Notes under the pieces: generated by a model
Databases searched by the model: none
What the model was told of the DNA's origin: nothing
The model's input: the letters and a program-made list of their open reading frames with translations, nothing else
Translations under genes and position numbers: made by a program
NCBI RefSeq assembly: GCF_900103365.1
Contig: NZ_LT629703.1
Coordinates: forward strand, 3,968,001 to 4,032,000
Length of the DNA: 64,000 bases
Direction: 5' to 3'
DNA from: Afipia sp. GAS231
GTDB lineage: Bacteria; Pseudomonadota; Alphaproteobacteria; Rhizobiales; Xanthobacteraceae
In this document: one piece after another, positions 55,004 to 62,657 of the stretch
Layout: each line of letters starts with the position of its first letter
How positions within the stretch are numbered: the stretch's first letter is position 1

Positions 55004-56071
55004 TTAGACTTTGAACAGCCGCGCATAGCGCGTCTTGATTTCTTCCGCCATTTGCTCGACGCCGGCGGCATCCTCCTTCATCAGCTTGATGTCGGAGAGT
55101 TTTCGTCGGCCGGGGTGCGGCACCACTTGCGCATGGGCCGAGTATTGCGCGGTATAGTCGCAAAAGAATTGCTGGGTCTCGCGGGTGTGCAGCCAGGCCT
55201 GGAACAGCCGCGCGGCATTGGGATGCGGCGCGGACGCAAAGATGGCGGTCGGCCCCGAGATCGTCGGCGTGCCCTCGGTCGGATAGATCGGCTCGACCGG
55301 CTGGCCGGCTTCCTTCAGCAGCACGACTCCATATTCATTGCCATCGGCCATCACAGCGCGTTCGCCGAGCGCAAGTTTCTTTGGCGGATCGGTCGAGGAC
55401 TGCACCTGCATCACACGTTGCTTCGAAAGCTTGTCGAGATAATCCCAACCGAGTTCGCGAACCAGCTGGAAGGTCGCGGTCATGATGGTGCCGCTATAGG
55501 CGGGATGGCCCTTGACCATCTTGCCGGCCCATTTGGGATCGAGCAGGTCGGCGTAGCTTTTCGGCGCGTCCTCGGGTTTCGCCAATTTGGTATTGTAGGC
55601 GATCGAGGACAGATAGATCCGCGAGGTCGCGGACATGCCGTCGGGGTCGCGATAGTCAGGAAGGAAATGCTGGGCGATATCCTCCGACACGAAAGGCGCC
55701 AGCCAGCCGTTCTTCTTCCAGGAAATGATGTGCGACGCATCCGAGGTGTTGACGACATCCGCAGAGCGGATACCCGAGCCGAATTCCTGGTCGAGCCGCT
55801 GAAACAGCCGCTCCGATCCGGAGCGCTCGATCTGCACGGAAATGCCGGGATAGGCGGCCTCGAACGCCTTGCCGAGCTTTTCGCCGACCGGCAGATCCAT
55901 CGAGGAGTAGAGAATGACCTTGGCCTCTTTCTTCGCCGCGTCCACCAGCGCAGCCGTGATCGCGACCGGTGCCGGCGCCTCGGCGCGAATCGGCGAGGCG
56001 AACACAGTTCCCGCCGCCAACGCGGCCGCGCCCTGCAGGATGTCGCGTCGCGAAAGTCTTCGTCCCTTCAT
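55004..56071 (-). CDS. ABC transporter substrate-binding protein (Fe3+/phosphonate type), Tat-type signal
   Basis: A 355-aa protein. 'RRLSRRDILQGAAALAAGTV' with 'FASPIRAEA' gives a twin-arginine signal peptide. The mature part is a type II periplasmic-binding fold ('AKVILYSSMDLPVGEKLGKA', 'DLLDPKWAGKMVKGHPAYSG'). Iron-binding Tyr pairs typical of FbpA are not obvious, so phosphonate or another ligand is possible. ATG 56071 was chosen because GGGAGGA precedes it; a start 10 codons upstream has no such site. It lies 26 bp downstream of the ATPase gene. Confidence 0.92.
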   Translation of the reverse strand: MKGRRLSRRDILQGAAALAAGTVFASPIRAEAPAPVAITAALVDAAKKEAKVILYSSMDLPVGEKLGKAFEAAYPGISVQIERSGSERLFQRLDQEFGSGIRSADVVNTSDASHIISWKKNGWLAPFVSEDIAQHFLPDYRDPDGMSATSRIYLSSIAYNTKLAKPEDAPKSYADLLDPKWAGKMVKGHPAYSGTIMTATFQLVRELGWDYLDKLSKQRVMQVQSSTDPPKKLALGERAVMADGNEYGVVLLKEAGQPVEPIYPTEGTPTISGPTAIFASAPHPNAARLFQAWLHTRETQQFFCDYTAQYSAHAQVVPHPGRRKLSDIKLMKEDAAGVEQMAEEIKTRYARLFKV

Positions 56072-56097
56072 CGCGTCCTCCCGTTTCTTTTTGTTTT

Positions 56098-57159
56098 TCA
56101 CCGGCTCAACGCGCGGCAGCGGTCGGGCGGTAGCGTCAGCCAGACTTCGCTGCCTTTGCCGACATTGGTTTCGGTCGGCGTGGTGACGCGCAGCGCCGTG
56201 CCATCAACGACTTCGACCATGTAGTCTCTGTTGGCGCCGAGAAAGACCTGACGGGTCACGACCGCCTTGATTACATTATCGGGCGAAGCCGGCGCCTGCG
56301 TCGAAAGTCCGATGTCGTGCTGGCGGATCGCCACCGCCGCACTCTGGCCCGCCGTGAGCGGCGCGCCGATCACCTGCAGGGTGGCGCCCGCGAAGGTCAC
56401 ATGATTGCCGTCGCGCGCGGTGCCCTTGATGACGTTGCTGGCGCCGATGAAACGCGCGACGAATTCGGATTCCGGCCGCGCGTAAATGTCCTCCGGCGAG
56501 CCGAGCTGGTCGATCTTGCCGCCGTTCATGACCGCGATCAGGTCGGCGGTGGTCATGGCCTCGGACTGGTCGTGGGTGACATAGACCGTCGTGTAACGAT
56601 ATTCGTCGTGCAGCCTTCGGATCTCGAACCGCATTTCCTCGCGCAGATTGGCGTCGAGGTTCGACAACGGCTCGTCGAGCAGCAGCGTTTCCGGCTCGAC
56701 GATCAAGGCGCGCGCCAGCGCCACGCGCTGTTGCTGGCCGCCGGAGAGTTCGCCGGGATAGCGTTGCGCCAGCGGCTCGAGCTTGGTGGTGGCGAGAATC
56801 GCCGCCAGCTTCTTGGCGATGGTATCGCGGTCCATCTTGCGCAGCCGCAGGCCGTAGACGATATTTTCAGTGACCGTCATATGCGGCCACAGCGCGTAGC
56901 TCTGGAAGATCATCGACATCTTGCGCTGCTCGGGCGGCAGCGTGCGCGCTTTCGACGACACCAGCCGGTCGCCGACATGGATTTCGCCGTCGGAAGGTTC
57001 CAGGAAACCGGCGATCAGCCGCAAGGTCGTGGTCTTGCCGCAGCCGGACGGGCCAAGCAGGCAGACCAGTTGCCCGTGATCGATCCGCAGCGAGACGTTA
57101 TCGACCACCGCAAGCGCACCAAAGCGCTTGGTCAGGCCGCGCAAATCAACGGACGCCAA
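56098..57159 (-). CDS. ABC transporter ATPase (PotA/FbpC/PhnT2 type)
   Basis: A 353-aa subunit: Walker A 'CLLGPSGCGKTTTLRLIAGF', signature 'LSGGQQQRVALARALIVEPE', Walker B 'TLLLDEPLSNLDANLREEM', switch 'VYVTHDQSEAMTTAD', and a C-terminal TOBE domain (about residues 245-350). The start is a TTG at 57159 preceded by GGAGGAAT, the only well-placed start. First gene of the importer operon. Confidence 0.94.
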   Translation of the reverse strand: MASVDLRGLTKRFGALAVVDNVSLRIDHGQLVCLLGPSGCGKTTTLRLIAGFLEPSDGEIHVGDRLVSSKARTLPPEQRKMSMIFQSYALWPHMTVTENIVYGLRLRKMDRDTIAKKLAAILATTKLEPLAQRYPGELSGGQQQRVALARALIVEPETLLLDEPLSNLDANLREEMRFEIRRLHDEYRYTTVYVTHDQSEAMTTADLIAVMNGGKIDQLGSPEDIYARPESEFVARFIGASNVIKGTARDGNHVTFAGATLQVIGAPLTAGQSAAVAIRQHDIGLSTQAPASPDNVIKAVVTRQVFLGANRDYMVEVVDGTALRVTTPTETNVGKGSEVWLTLPPDRCRALSR

Positions 57160-57203
57160 TCGGATTCCTCCAGCATTTTTCTTACGCGGATCAGCGTCCG
57201 GCG

Positions 57204-57228
57204 CTTGTATACTTGTATGCCAGTATAA
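57204..57228. promoter_or_regulatory. Possible operator upstream of ABC operon
   Basis: CTTGTAT-A-CTTGTAT is a direct repeat (57204-57218) followed by GCCAGTATAAG, which gives partial dyad symmetry. TTGTATAC-like sequences are common FCD-GntR sites. The location, 45 bp before the ATPase start, fits an operator or promoter. Confidence 0.4.
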
Positions 57229-57315
57229 GCACGAAAAATGCCGGGAGGAAAAGCCGCCGAAAGTGGAATGGCTGCATGTTATTTAGCCCTGTCTCTCGCG
57301 AGGAGGGCTAAATCG

Positions 57316-58500
57316 TTATGCGCTCACGTTCTCGCCGAGATATTCGATCGCGGCTTCGGTTCCACCCTTGCCGTGGGGGATATCGAGCGCATTGAGCGCG
57401 ACTTCGATGACGCCGAGCGTGCCGAGGACCATCGGGGCGTTGACGTGGCCCATATGGGCGATCCGGAACGCCTGGCCCGAGAGGTCGCCGATCCCGGTGC
57501 CGAGCACTACGCCGCATTTTTCCTTGCAGTAGCGCTGCAGCGCAGCAGGATCATGGCCGTTCACCGTCACCGTCGTGACCGTATTGGAGCGCTCGTTCGC
57601 TTCGGCAATGTTGAAGCCGAGCACCTGGCCCTCGGCCCAGACCGCAACCGCGCGGCGCACCGCTTCGGCGAGCAGACTATGGCGCAGGAAGGCGTTTTCC
57701 AATCCTTCGGCGTGGAGCATGTCGATTGCCTTGCGCAGCGCGAACAACAGATGCACCGGCGCGGTGCCGGCATATTTGCGGTAGTGTTCGCTGCCGTCGC
57801 GCTCGGTCCAGTCCCAATAGGGCGTGCGCAGATCAGCCTTCTTGTGTACTTCGCGGGCGCGATCGTTGGCGGCGACGAAGCCAAGGCCGGGCGGCGTCAT
57901 CAGGCCCTTCTGCGAACCCGACATCGCGACGTCGATGCCCCATGCGTCCATCTCGAACGGCATGCAGCCGAGCGACGCCACCGTATCGACCATGAACAAT
58001 GCCGGATGGCCGGAGGCCTTGATCGCCTTGCCGATCGCTTCGATGTCGTTATAGGCGCCTGACGCGGTATCGACCTGCACCGCGACGACGGCTTTGATCT
58101 TGTGATCCTTGTCCTGGCGTAGCCGTGCCTCGACCTCGGCGGGGCGGATGGCGCGGCGCCAGTCGCCCTTCAGCACTTCGACATCGGCGCCCATCGCCTT
58201 GGCGGCCATGCCCCAGCCGATCGCGAAGCGGCCGCTTTCCAGCACCAAGAGCTTGTCGCCGCGCGACAGCACGTTGGAGAGCGTTGCCTCCCAGGCGCCG
58301 TGGCCGTTGGCGATGTAGATGTAGGAGTGGCCTTTGGTCCGGAACAGTTTGGACAGATCGGCGAGCAGGCCGTGCGTCAGCTCCACCATTTCGTTGGAAT
58401 AAATGTCGAGCGCCGGGCGATGCATCGCTTGCAGCACTTCGTCGGGCATGGTGGTGGGCCCGGGGATGGCCAGAAATTCCCGGCCCGCGCGAACGGTCAT
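57316..58500 (-). CDS. Class V aminotransferase, alanine/serine-glyoxylate type
   Basis: A 394-aa PLP enzyme. 'AIPGPTTMPDEVLQAMHRPA' is the entry motif, 'VQVDTASGAYNDIEAIGKAI' and 'FMVDTVASLGCMPFEMDAWG' frame the cofactor, and the Schiff-base Lys is in 'MSGSQKGLMTPPGLGF'. The family includes serine-glyoxylate and alanine-glyoxylate aminotransferases and, more distantly, the 2-aminoethylphosphonate transaminase PhnW. It is on the same strand as, and 156 bp upstream of, the ABC importer genes, which suggests that the imported compound carries an amino group. Confidence 0.93.
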   Translation of the reverse strand: MTVRAGREFLAIPGPTTMPDEVLQAMHRPALDIYSNEMVELTHGLLADLSKLFRTKGHSYIYIANGHGAWEATLSNVLSRGDKLLVLESGRFAIGWGMAAKAMGADVEVLKGDWRRAIRPAEVEARLRQDKDHKIKAVVAVQVDTASGAYNDIEAIGKAIKASGHPALFMVDTVASLGCMPFEMDAWGIDVAMSGSQKGLMTPPGLGFVAANDRAREVHKKADLRTPYWDWTERDGSEHYRKYAGTAPVHLLFALRKAIDMLHAEGLENAFLRHSLLAEAVRRAVAVWAEGQVLGFNIAEANERSNTVTTVTVNGHDPAALQRYCKEKCGVVLGTGIGDLSGQAFRIAHMGHVNAPMVLGTLGVIEVALNALDIPHGKGGTEAAIEYLGENVSA

Positions 58501-58571
58501 TTTTTGGTTTTCCTTGTCGGAGATTTAGCGTCGAACATTCAGCCCTGAGTTCCACAATAGGCGATCAAAGC

Positions 58572-58632
58572 CGTCATTGCGAGCGCAGCGACGCAATCCA
58601 GAGCCGCAAAAAGGCCGGATTGCTCCGAGTGT
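58572..58632. repeat. Truncated CGTCATTGCGAGCG palindrome
   Basis: CGTCATTGCGAGCGCAGCG...GCAATCCAGAGC with a partial second arm GGATTGCTCCGAG. It lies just after the LssY_C gene stop on the minus strand. Confidence 0.7.
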
Positions 58633-58639
58633 TCTCGCG

Positions 58640-59518
58640 TTATTTAGGCATCGCGTCGGCGATCGCGTGCCAGATCTGATCTTTCATCTCGGTCGCCGGC
58701 GGGCTTGGGATCGTCACCGCGGGCCCGTCGCGCTTCTTGCAGGCTGCAACCAGCCGCAGCACCCAGATCTCGCCGTCGGTGTAATAGAGGTCGCCGCCGC
58801 CATTGTGGCCGGCGAGCGTCGGCCCGATGCCGGTGACCTGATATTTGGCGTCGACCATCCCGGCGTTTTCGAGATCAGCCACCAGCAGCGCACGTTCGGC
58901 ATCGAGATCGGCGGCGATGTGATGCGTGACCGCCGCAGTGTAGTGGCTAACGCCGACGCCGCGATCCTCCGTTGCCGCACCCAGCCACACCGGACGTTTT
59001 TCCTCGCCCTGGTCCAGCACCTTCCAGTAGCGCACATGGTTGCGGCGATCGGCGTTCTGGCCGATCGGTTTTTCAAAGGCGAGATCCTCGCGGCGGCCGA
59101 GGTAATAGAGATTGCTCACCGGCGCGTCCTTGTAGGGCCGGTCCAGCAACACGGAGCCTACGATCTCGATCGACGATTTCAGCGTGATCGGATCGGCCGG
59201 ATACCAGCCCGCCGCATGCATCGCGCAGATGACGTCGCTGCGATCGCCGACGAGGCCGACATTCATGGGATCGCCGGGAATGCCTTGCGCGGTGCGCGTC
59301 ACCATCGGCAGGTTGGCGAGGCCTTTCTGGTGCTCGTAGTGAGTCCAGAATAGCGGCAGCAGCAGATAAGCCAGTGCGGTGTAGGCCGCGACGACAACGA
59401 GCGAGATCAAAAGAATTCGCTCCAGCCGCGAATGCCGGCGCTGCCGCTGCGATTCCAGTTCGTCGTAGAGGTCGGACACTACAATGCTCTTGGATGTTGA
59501 TGCGGATGGTGGCTTCAT
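58640..59518 (-). CDS. LssY_C-domain membrane protein
   Basis: A 292-aa protein with one N-terminal transmembrane span (about 35-58, 'ILLISLVVVAAYTALAYLLL') and a downstream domain with 'GDPMNVGLVGDRSDVICAMH', 'AAGWYPADPITLKSSIEIVG' and 'SNLYYLGRREDLAFEKPIG', which match the LssY C-terminal domain (PF14067). LssY was first described in the Legionella type I secretion locus and its function is not known. Here it stands alone without secretion genes. The ATG at 59518 is used, though the ribosome site is poor and a later start is possible. Confidence 0.87.
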   Translation of the reverse strand: MKPPSASTSKSIVVSDLYDELESQRQRRHSRLERILLISLVVVAAYTALAYLLLPLFWTHYEHQKGLANLPMVTRTAQGIPGDPMNVGLVGDRSDVICAMHAAGWYPADPITLKSSIEIVGSVLLDRPYKDAPVSNLYYLGRREDLAFEKPIGQNADRRNHVRYWKVLDQGEEKRPVWLGAATEDRGVGVSHYTAAVTHHIAADLDAERALLVADLENAGMVDAKYQVTGIGPTLAGHNGGGDLYYTDGEIWVLRLVAACKKRDGPAVTIPSPPATEMKDQIWHAIADAMPK

Positions 59519-59627
59519 CCTTCGAGACGGCGCTACGCGCCTCCTCAGGATGAGGGAGAGACTTTGAATTCCTCATGGTGGAGCGCGGCAACGCCGCGCG
59601 TCTCGAACCATGAGGCCCCGAAGACAG

Positions 59628-60353
59628 CTACCGCTTGGTCTCGCGGCAGCCGGCGGCTTCGGCGTCCTCGACCGAGCAGAACCAGCGGGTGCCCTTGTTC
59701 ACATGCATCTGGATCCGCGCATACCAGCGGCTGCTAGGGGTGTGGTAGATACATTCGCCCGAGGTGTTGACGTTGCCCTTGATGGTGCAGTCGGGCGAGG
59801 GCGCGACCGGGCCCGAGGCCGATGCCAACAGGATCGATTTGGCATTTTCCGGCGCCTTCGCGGCGCCGAGAATGGCGGTCTTCTTGTTGCGGACGCGCCA
59901 GTCCCACGGCGCGATGAAGGCGCCCTGCCACATCCCGGCCTTGGCCTCGCGCGCGGCTTGTTCATCGGCGTCGTAGTCATGGCTGACACGGGTGTAGGAC
60001 AGCGCCCAGCCGTTGGCGACCAGCCATTTCTGGATGTCCTCGCCCTCGACCTCGCAGCGCGCCACGGTGCGGCCGCGGCGGTCGGTGGTGCGGGGATGGC
60101 AGGTCCAGCTTTTACTGCCGACATGCTTGATCAGTTCGTCGCGGGCGGCGACGCCGCAGGTCCAGCGCTCGCCCGAATTGTTCAGGCAAAGCTGGTCGAC
60201 CGCCGGCGCGTCGATTCCCCCCAGGCGAATGCGGCTGTTGCCGATCTGGATGTGGTCGCCTTCGCGGATGCGGGGGACGCCTGTGATTTCGGCCGCCTGC
60301 GCCAGGACCGGCAGCAGCGACAGCAGTGCGGCGAGCAAGAACTTCGATGTCAT
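59628..60353 (-). CDS. Secreted thermonuclease-like protein lacking the catalytic Glu
   Basis: A 241-aa protein with a signal peptide (residues 1-20, 'FLLAALLSLLPVLAQAAEI'). Residues about 28-140 are an SNase/thermonuclease fold: 'IRLGGIDAPAVDQLC' has the Arg and Asp of the active site, and 'DRRGRTVARCEVEGED' has the second Arg (Arg95). In staphylococcal nuclease the segment reads VDTPE with catalytic Glu43; here it is IDAPA, so Ala51 replaces the Glu. Residues about 145-241 form a Cys-containing extension ('SPDCTIKGNVNTSGECIYHT', 'WFCSVEDAEAAGCRETKR') common in rhizobial nuclease homologues. Likely disulfide-bonded and periplasmic. Nuclease activity is doubtful. Confidence 0.88.
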   Translation of the reverse strand: MTSKFLLAALLSLLPVLAQAAEITGVPRIREGDHIQIGNSRIRLGGIDAPAVDQLCLNNSGERWTCGVAARDELIKHVGSKSWTCHPRTTDRRGRTVARCEVEGEDIQKWLVANGWALSYTRVSHDYDADEQAAREAKAGMWQGAFIAPWDWRVRNKKTAILGAAKAPENAKSILLASASGPVAPSPDCTIKGNVNTSGECIYHTPSSRWYARIQMHVNKGTRWFCSVEDAEAAGCRETKR

Positions 60354-60475
60354 CGGCAATCCCGAAAGTGAACGCAAAGGGCCTCGATCAAATCTGCCTC
60401 ATCATTGTGCGGGCAATGCGACTGGCTTGCCAACACCCGGGCTGGCGCCCGCCTTCAACTTCCCGTCATTGTCGT

Positions 60476-60580
60476 TGTCATTCCCCGGTGCGCAATTGCG
60501 CACCTGAGGGCGATGCGTGAGCATCGAACCCGGAATCTCGAACTTCCGGGTCTGGTCCTTCGGACCATCCCGGAATGACA
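60476..60580. repeat. Palindromic element, TGTCATTCC family
   Basis: Outer arms TGTCATTCC and GGAATGACA with inner palindromes GGTGCGCAATTGCGCACC and GATGCGTGAGCATC. It lies at the 3' end of the 575-aa gene. Confidence 0.8.
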
Positions 60581-60581
60581 A

Positions 60582-62309
60582 TCAAGCTTCCGCCATCTTC
60601 CCCCGCGCCAGCGCCAGCCCCATCAGCACGAAGGCCGACGTCACCTCGGGGCCGCCGACCAGAATCCGCGTCGGGGTCTTCATCTTGTTCCACTCATAGG
60701 CCTTGTAGGGCCCATGCCTGCCGCCTTCGCCGAAGTCAGCCACGATGCACGCCAGCGCCGGCGTAAACGTCGCGACGTCGGCGCCGAGATGCGCCAGCGC
60801 CATCAGCGCCAGCGCCGCATCGAACGCGTTCATCTCCCGCGCGATCAGCTCGCCCTCGACATAGGCCAGCACCTTGGCCCGGATGAACGCGAACGCGCCG
60901 TCGGGATCGATCGCCTGCCGCGCGGCCAAAGGCAATGCCATGAACGCGGCATGGCAGCGGCCGAAATAGGCCGAGTAGAGTTCGGGCAGATAATAGATAT
61001 GCGAACGCGGGTTGGCGAAGGCGCCGCTTGCCGCGAGCTTGCGCTGGAAGCCGATGATGCGATGCACGGTCTCCAGCCGCTGCGGCGTCTCCAGAATCTT
61101 CCAGCGCGCGAGGTTGCGAAAGCTGACCTCGAGAATGTCGAGGTTGAGCGTCGGATCGAGGTCGTTGCCGTAGGGCCGGTCGCCGGCGAGATTGTCGATC
61201 CAGGTGACGACGCCGCCCTCGTAATCGATATGGTCGTTCAAGGGCACGGTGACGCGTGGCTCGTTGGCGCCCTCGCGCACCTGATAGCCTTTGTAGAAGT
61301 CGAGCAGCGGCTGATCGAGGATCGGATCGGTCGAGCCCGCCTGCGTGGCGGCCGAAAACGAGCACGCGGTGGTGTCGCAGTCGGGCACGTAGATGCCGAA
61401 GCCGAGGTCCTGCTTGATCTGCGCGAAGAAGCGCGAGAACCGCGGCCCCGATCCGGGCGCCAGCGCGGTGATGACGCGCACCGTCGAGCCGTCATGCGAG
61501 GGCACTTCCTCGGCGCTGGTCTTCAGGCAGAACGCCACCATCTCTGATATCGCGCGCTGCGACGCCGCGGTCTCCTCGCCCGAGGCGAGCCCGGTCTCGA
61601 CAAAGCTCAGCAGCGCCTCGGTGAAGAAGGCGTCGTAATAGGCCGAGCGGTGCCGGATCTGCATCGGCTCCCACATCGGCTCGGCTACACCAGTCCAGGG
61701 CGGGTTGATCAGCGCCCGCGCCGGCGAATGCGCGATGAAGATCCGCGCCAGGCTGAACAGCAAGGTCGAGTTCTTGTAGCCGCGGGCGTTCAGCCCGGTC
61801 AGCGCCATCAGCATTTCGCGCCCGCTGATGTCGGCATCGCCGAGCAGGTTGAACGCGGCATAGGTCGGGATGAAGCCGTTTTTGGCGAACGAGCCCAAGA
61901 GATGCGCGCCGCAGCGGCGGATGACGCGCTCGATCTCGGCCGCAGAGGGCGCGCGGGCCTGAGCCGCGACCTTGGCCGGCTCCGGGTGGCGCACCCCGAT
62001 ATCGGCCATCAGCTCGGCGATGGGCGCGCCGACCGCGGCCCAGTCCGGTTCGGCGGCGTCGCGGGCTTGGGTTAGCGCCGCGCGCAGCCGCTGCAGCCTT
62101 CCCGCGTCGTTCAGGGCCGGCAGCCCGGTGCGGCGGAGCAGCGGCCGCAGCGCCGGGTTGCCGAGCGCGGTCTTGTAGAATTTGCCGAGATGGGGGTCGC
62201 CACCGCAGTAGTTCAGCAGCACGGGATCGCAGACGTCGTACAGCGACGGACCGTCCTTCCGGGCGGTCAGCGCGCGAAAAGCCGCGCCGGCAAAATACTG
62301 AAAACCCAT
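60582..62309 (-). CDS. Uncharacterised 575-aa protein
   Basis: A soluble-looking 575-aa protein with no signal peptide or membrane span. Segments such as 'YYDAFFTEALLSFVETGLAS', 'VPLNDHIDYEGGVVTWIDNL', 'PTLNLDILEVSFRNLARWKI' and 'FNAFDAALALMALAHLGADV'-like helices suggest an alpha-helical, possibly alpha/alpha-toroid architecture, as in prenyltransferase or terpene-cyclase-like folds; several Asp/His/Cys residues (DCDTTACSFS, NDHIDYEGG) could form a site. I do not recognise the family and assign no function. ATG 62309 is chosen ('MGFQYFAGAAFRALTARKDG'); the frame extends 48 codons upstream but that part is compositionally unlike the protein. It stands alone. Confidence 0.85.
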   Translation of the reverse strand: MGFQYFAGAAFRALTARKDGPSLYDVCDPVLLNYCGGDPHLGKFYKTALGNPALRPLLRRTGLPALNDAGRLQRLRAALTQARDAAEPDWAAVGAPIAELMADIGVRHPEPAKVAAQARAPSAAEIERVIRRCGAHLLGSFAKNGFIPTYAAFNLLGDADISGREMLMALTGLNARGYKNSTLLFSLARIFIAHSPARALINPPWTGVAEPMWEPMQIRHRSAYYDAFFTEALLSFVETGLASGEETAASQRAISEMVAFCLKTSAEEVPSHDGSTVRVITALAPGSGPRFSRFFAQIKQDLGFGIYVPDCDTTACSFSAATQAGSTDPILDQPLLDFYKGYQVREGANEPRVTVPLNDHIDYEGGVVTWIDNLAGDRPYGNDLDPTLNLDILEVSFRNLARWKILETPQRLETVHRIIGFQRKLAASGAFANPRSHIYYLPELYSAYFGRCHAAFMALPLAARQAIDPDGAFAFIRAKVLAYVEGELIAREMNAFDAALALMALAHLGADVATFTPALACIVADFGEGGRHGPYKAYEWNKMKTPTRILVGGPEVTSAFVLMGLALARGKMAEA

Positions 62310-62657
62310 GCCGTTTCTTTCAGCCGGAACGGTAAACTTAAGGGCTGCCGGAACCCAAGCGGACCCAAAGGCAGCCACCGCCGGCCGAACGCGGCCTGCA
62401 AGCCCTTGAAAACTATACAGCTTGGCGGGAAACGCAAATGTGATGCATATCACATAAATCGGCCCAAGTTCCCGCCATCATCCGCCGCCATCGGCTCCAT
62501 GCGCCAAAGGAGGTTGCCCCGGCCGGCCGTGCGGGTTAAGGGTTTCTTTGTTGCAGTGCCGCAAATTGCGCGCAATTGAACGGCACACATTTGGCAACCC
62601 CACAAACCTAACCGGCATTGGCGCGACTAACTGGCGCGCGCTGGAAAACGATTGGGA
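62310..62657. other. 348-bp divergent intergenic region
   Basis: It should hold promoters for the 575-aa gene (minus) and for the caspase-fold gene (plus). Around 62420-62460 it is AT-richer (ATGTGATGCATATCACAT is near-palindromic: ATGTGAT..ATCACAT) and could be a Crp-type binding site. No gene is seen. Confidence 0.5.
62437..62454. promoter_or_regulatory. Palindrome ATGTGAT-N4-ATCACAT, candidate Crp/FixK-class site
   Basis: ATGTGATGCATATCACAT has perfect 7-bp arms ATGTGAT/ATCACAT with a 4-bp spacer. This resembles a CRP consensus half-site TGTGA with a shorter spacer than E. coli CRP (N6 between TGTGA and TCACA). It lies about 130 bp upstream of the 575-aa gene and 200 bp upstream of the caspase-fold gene. 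Confidence 0.5.
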
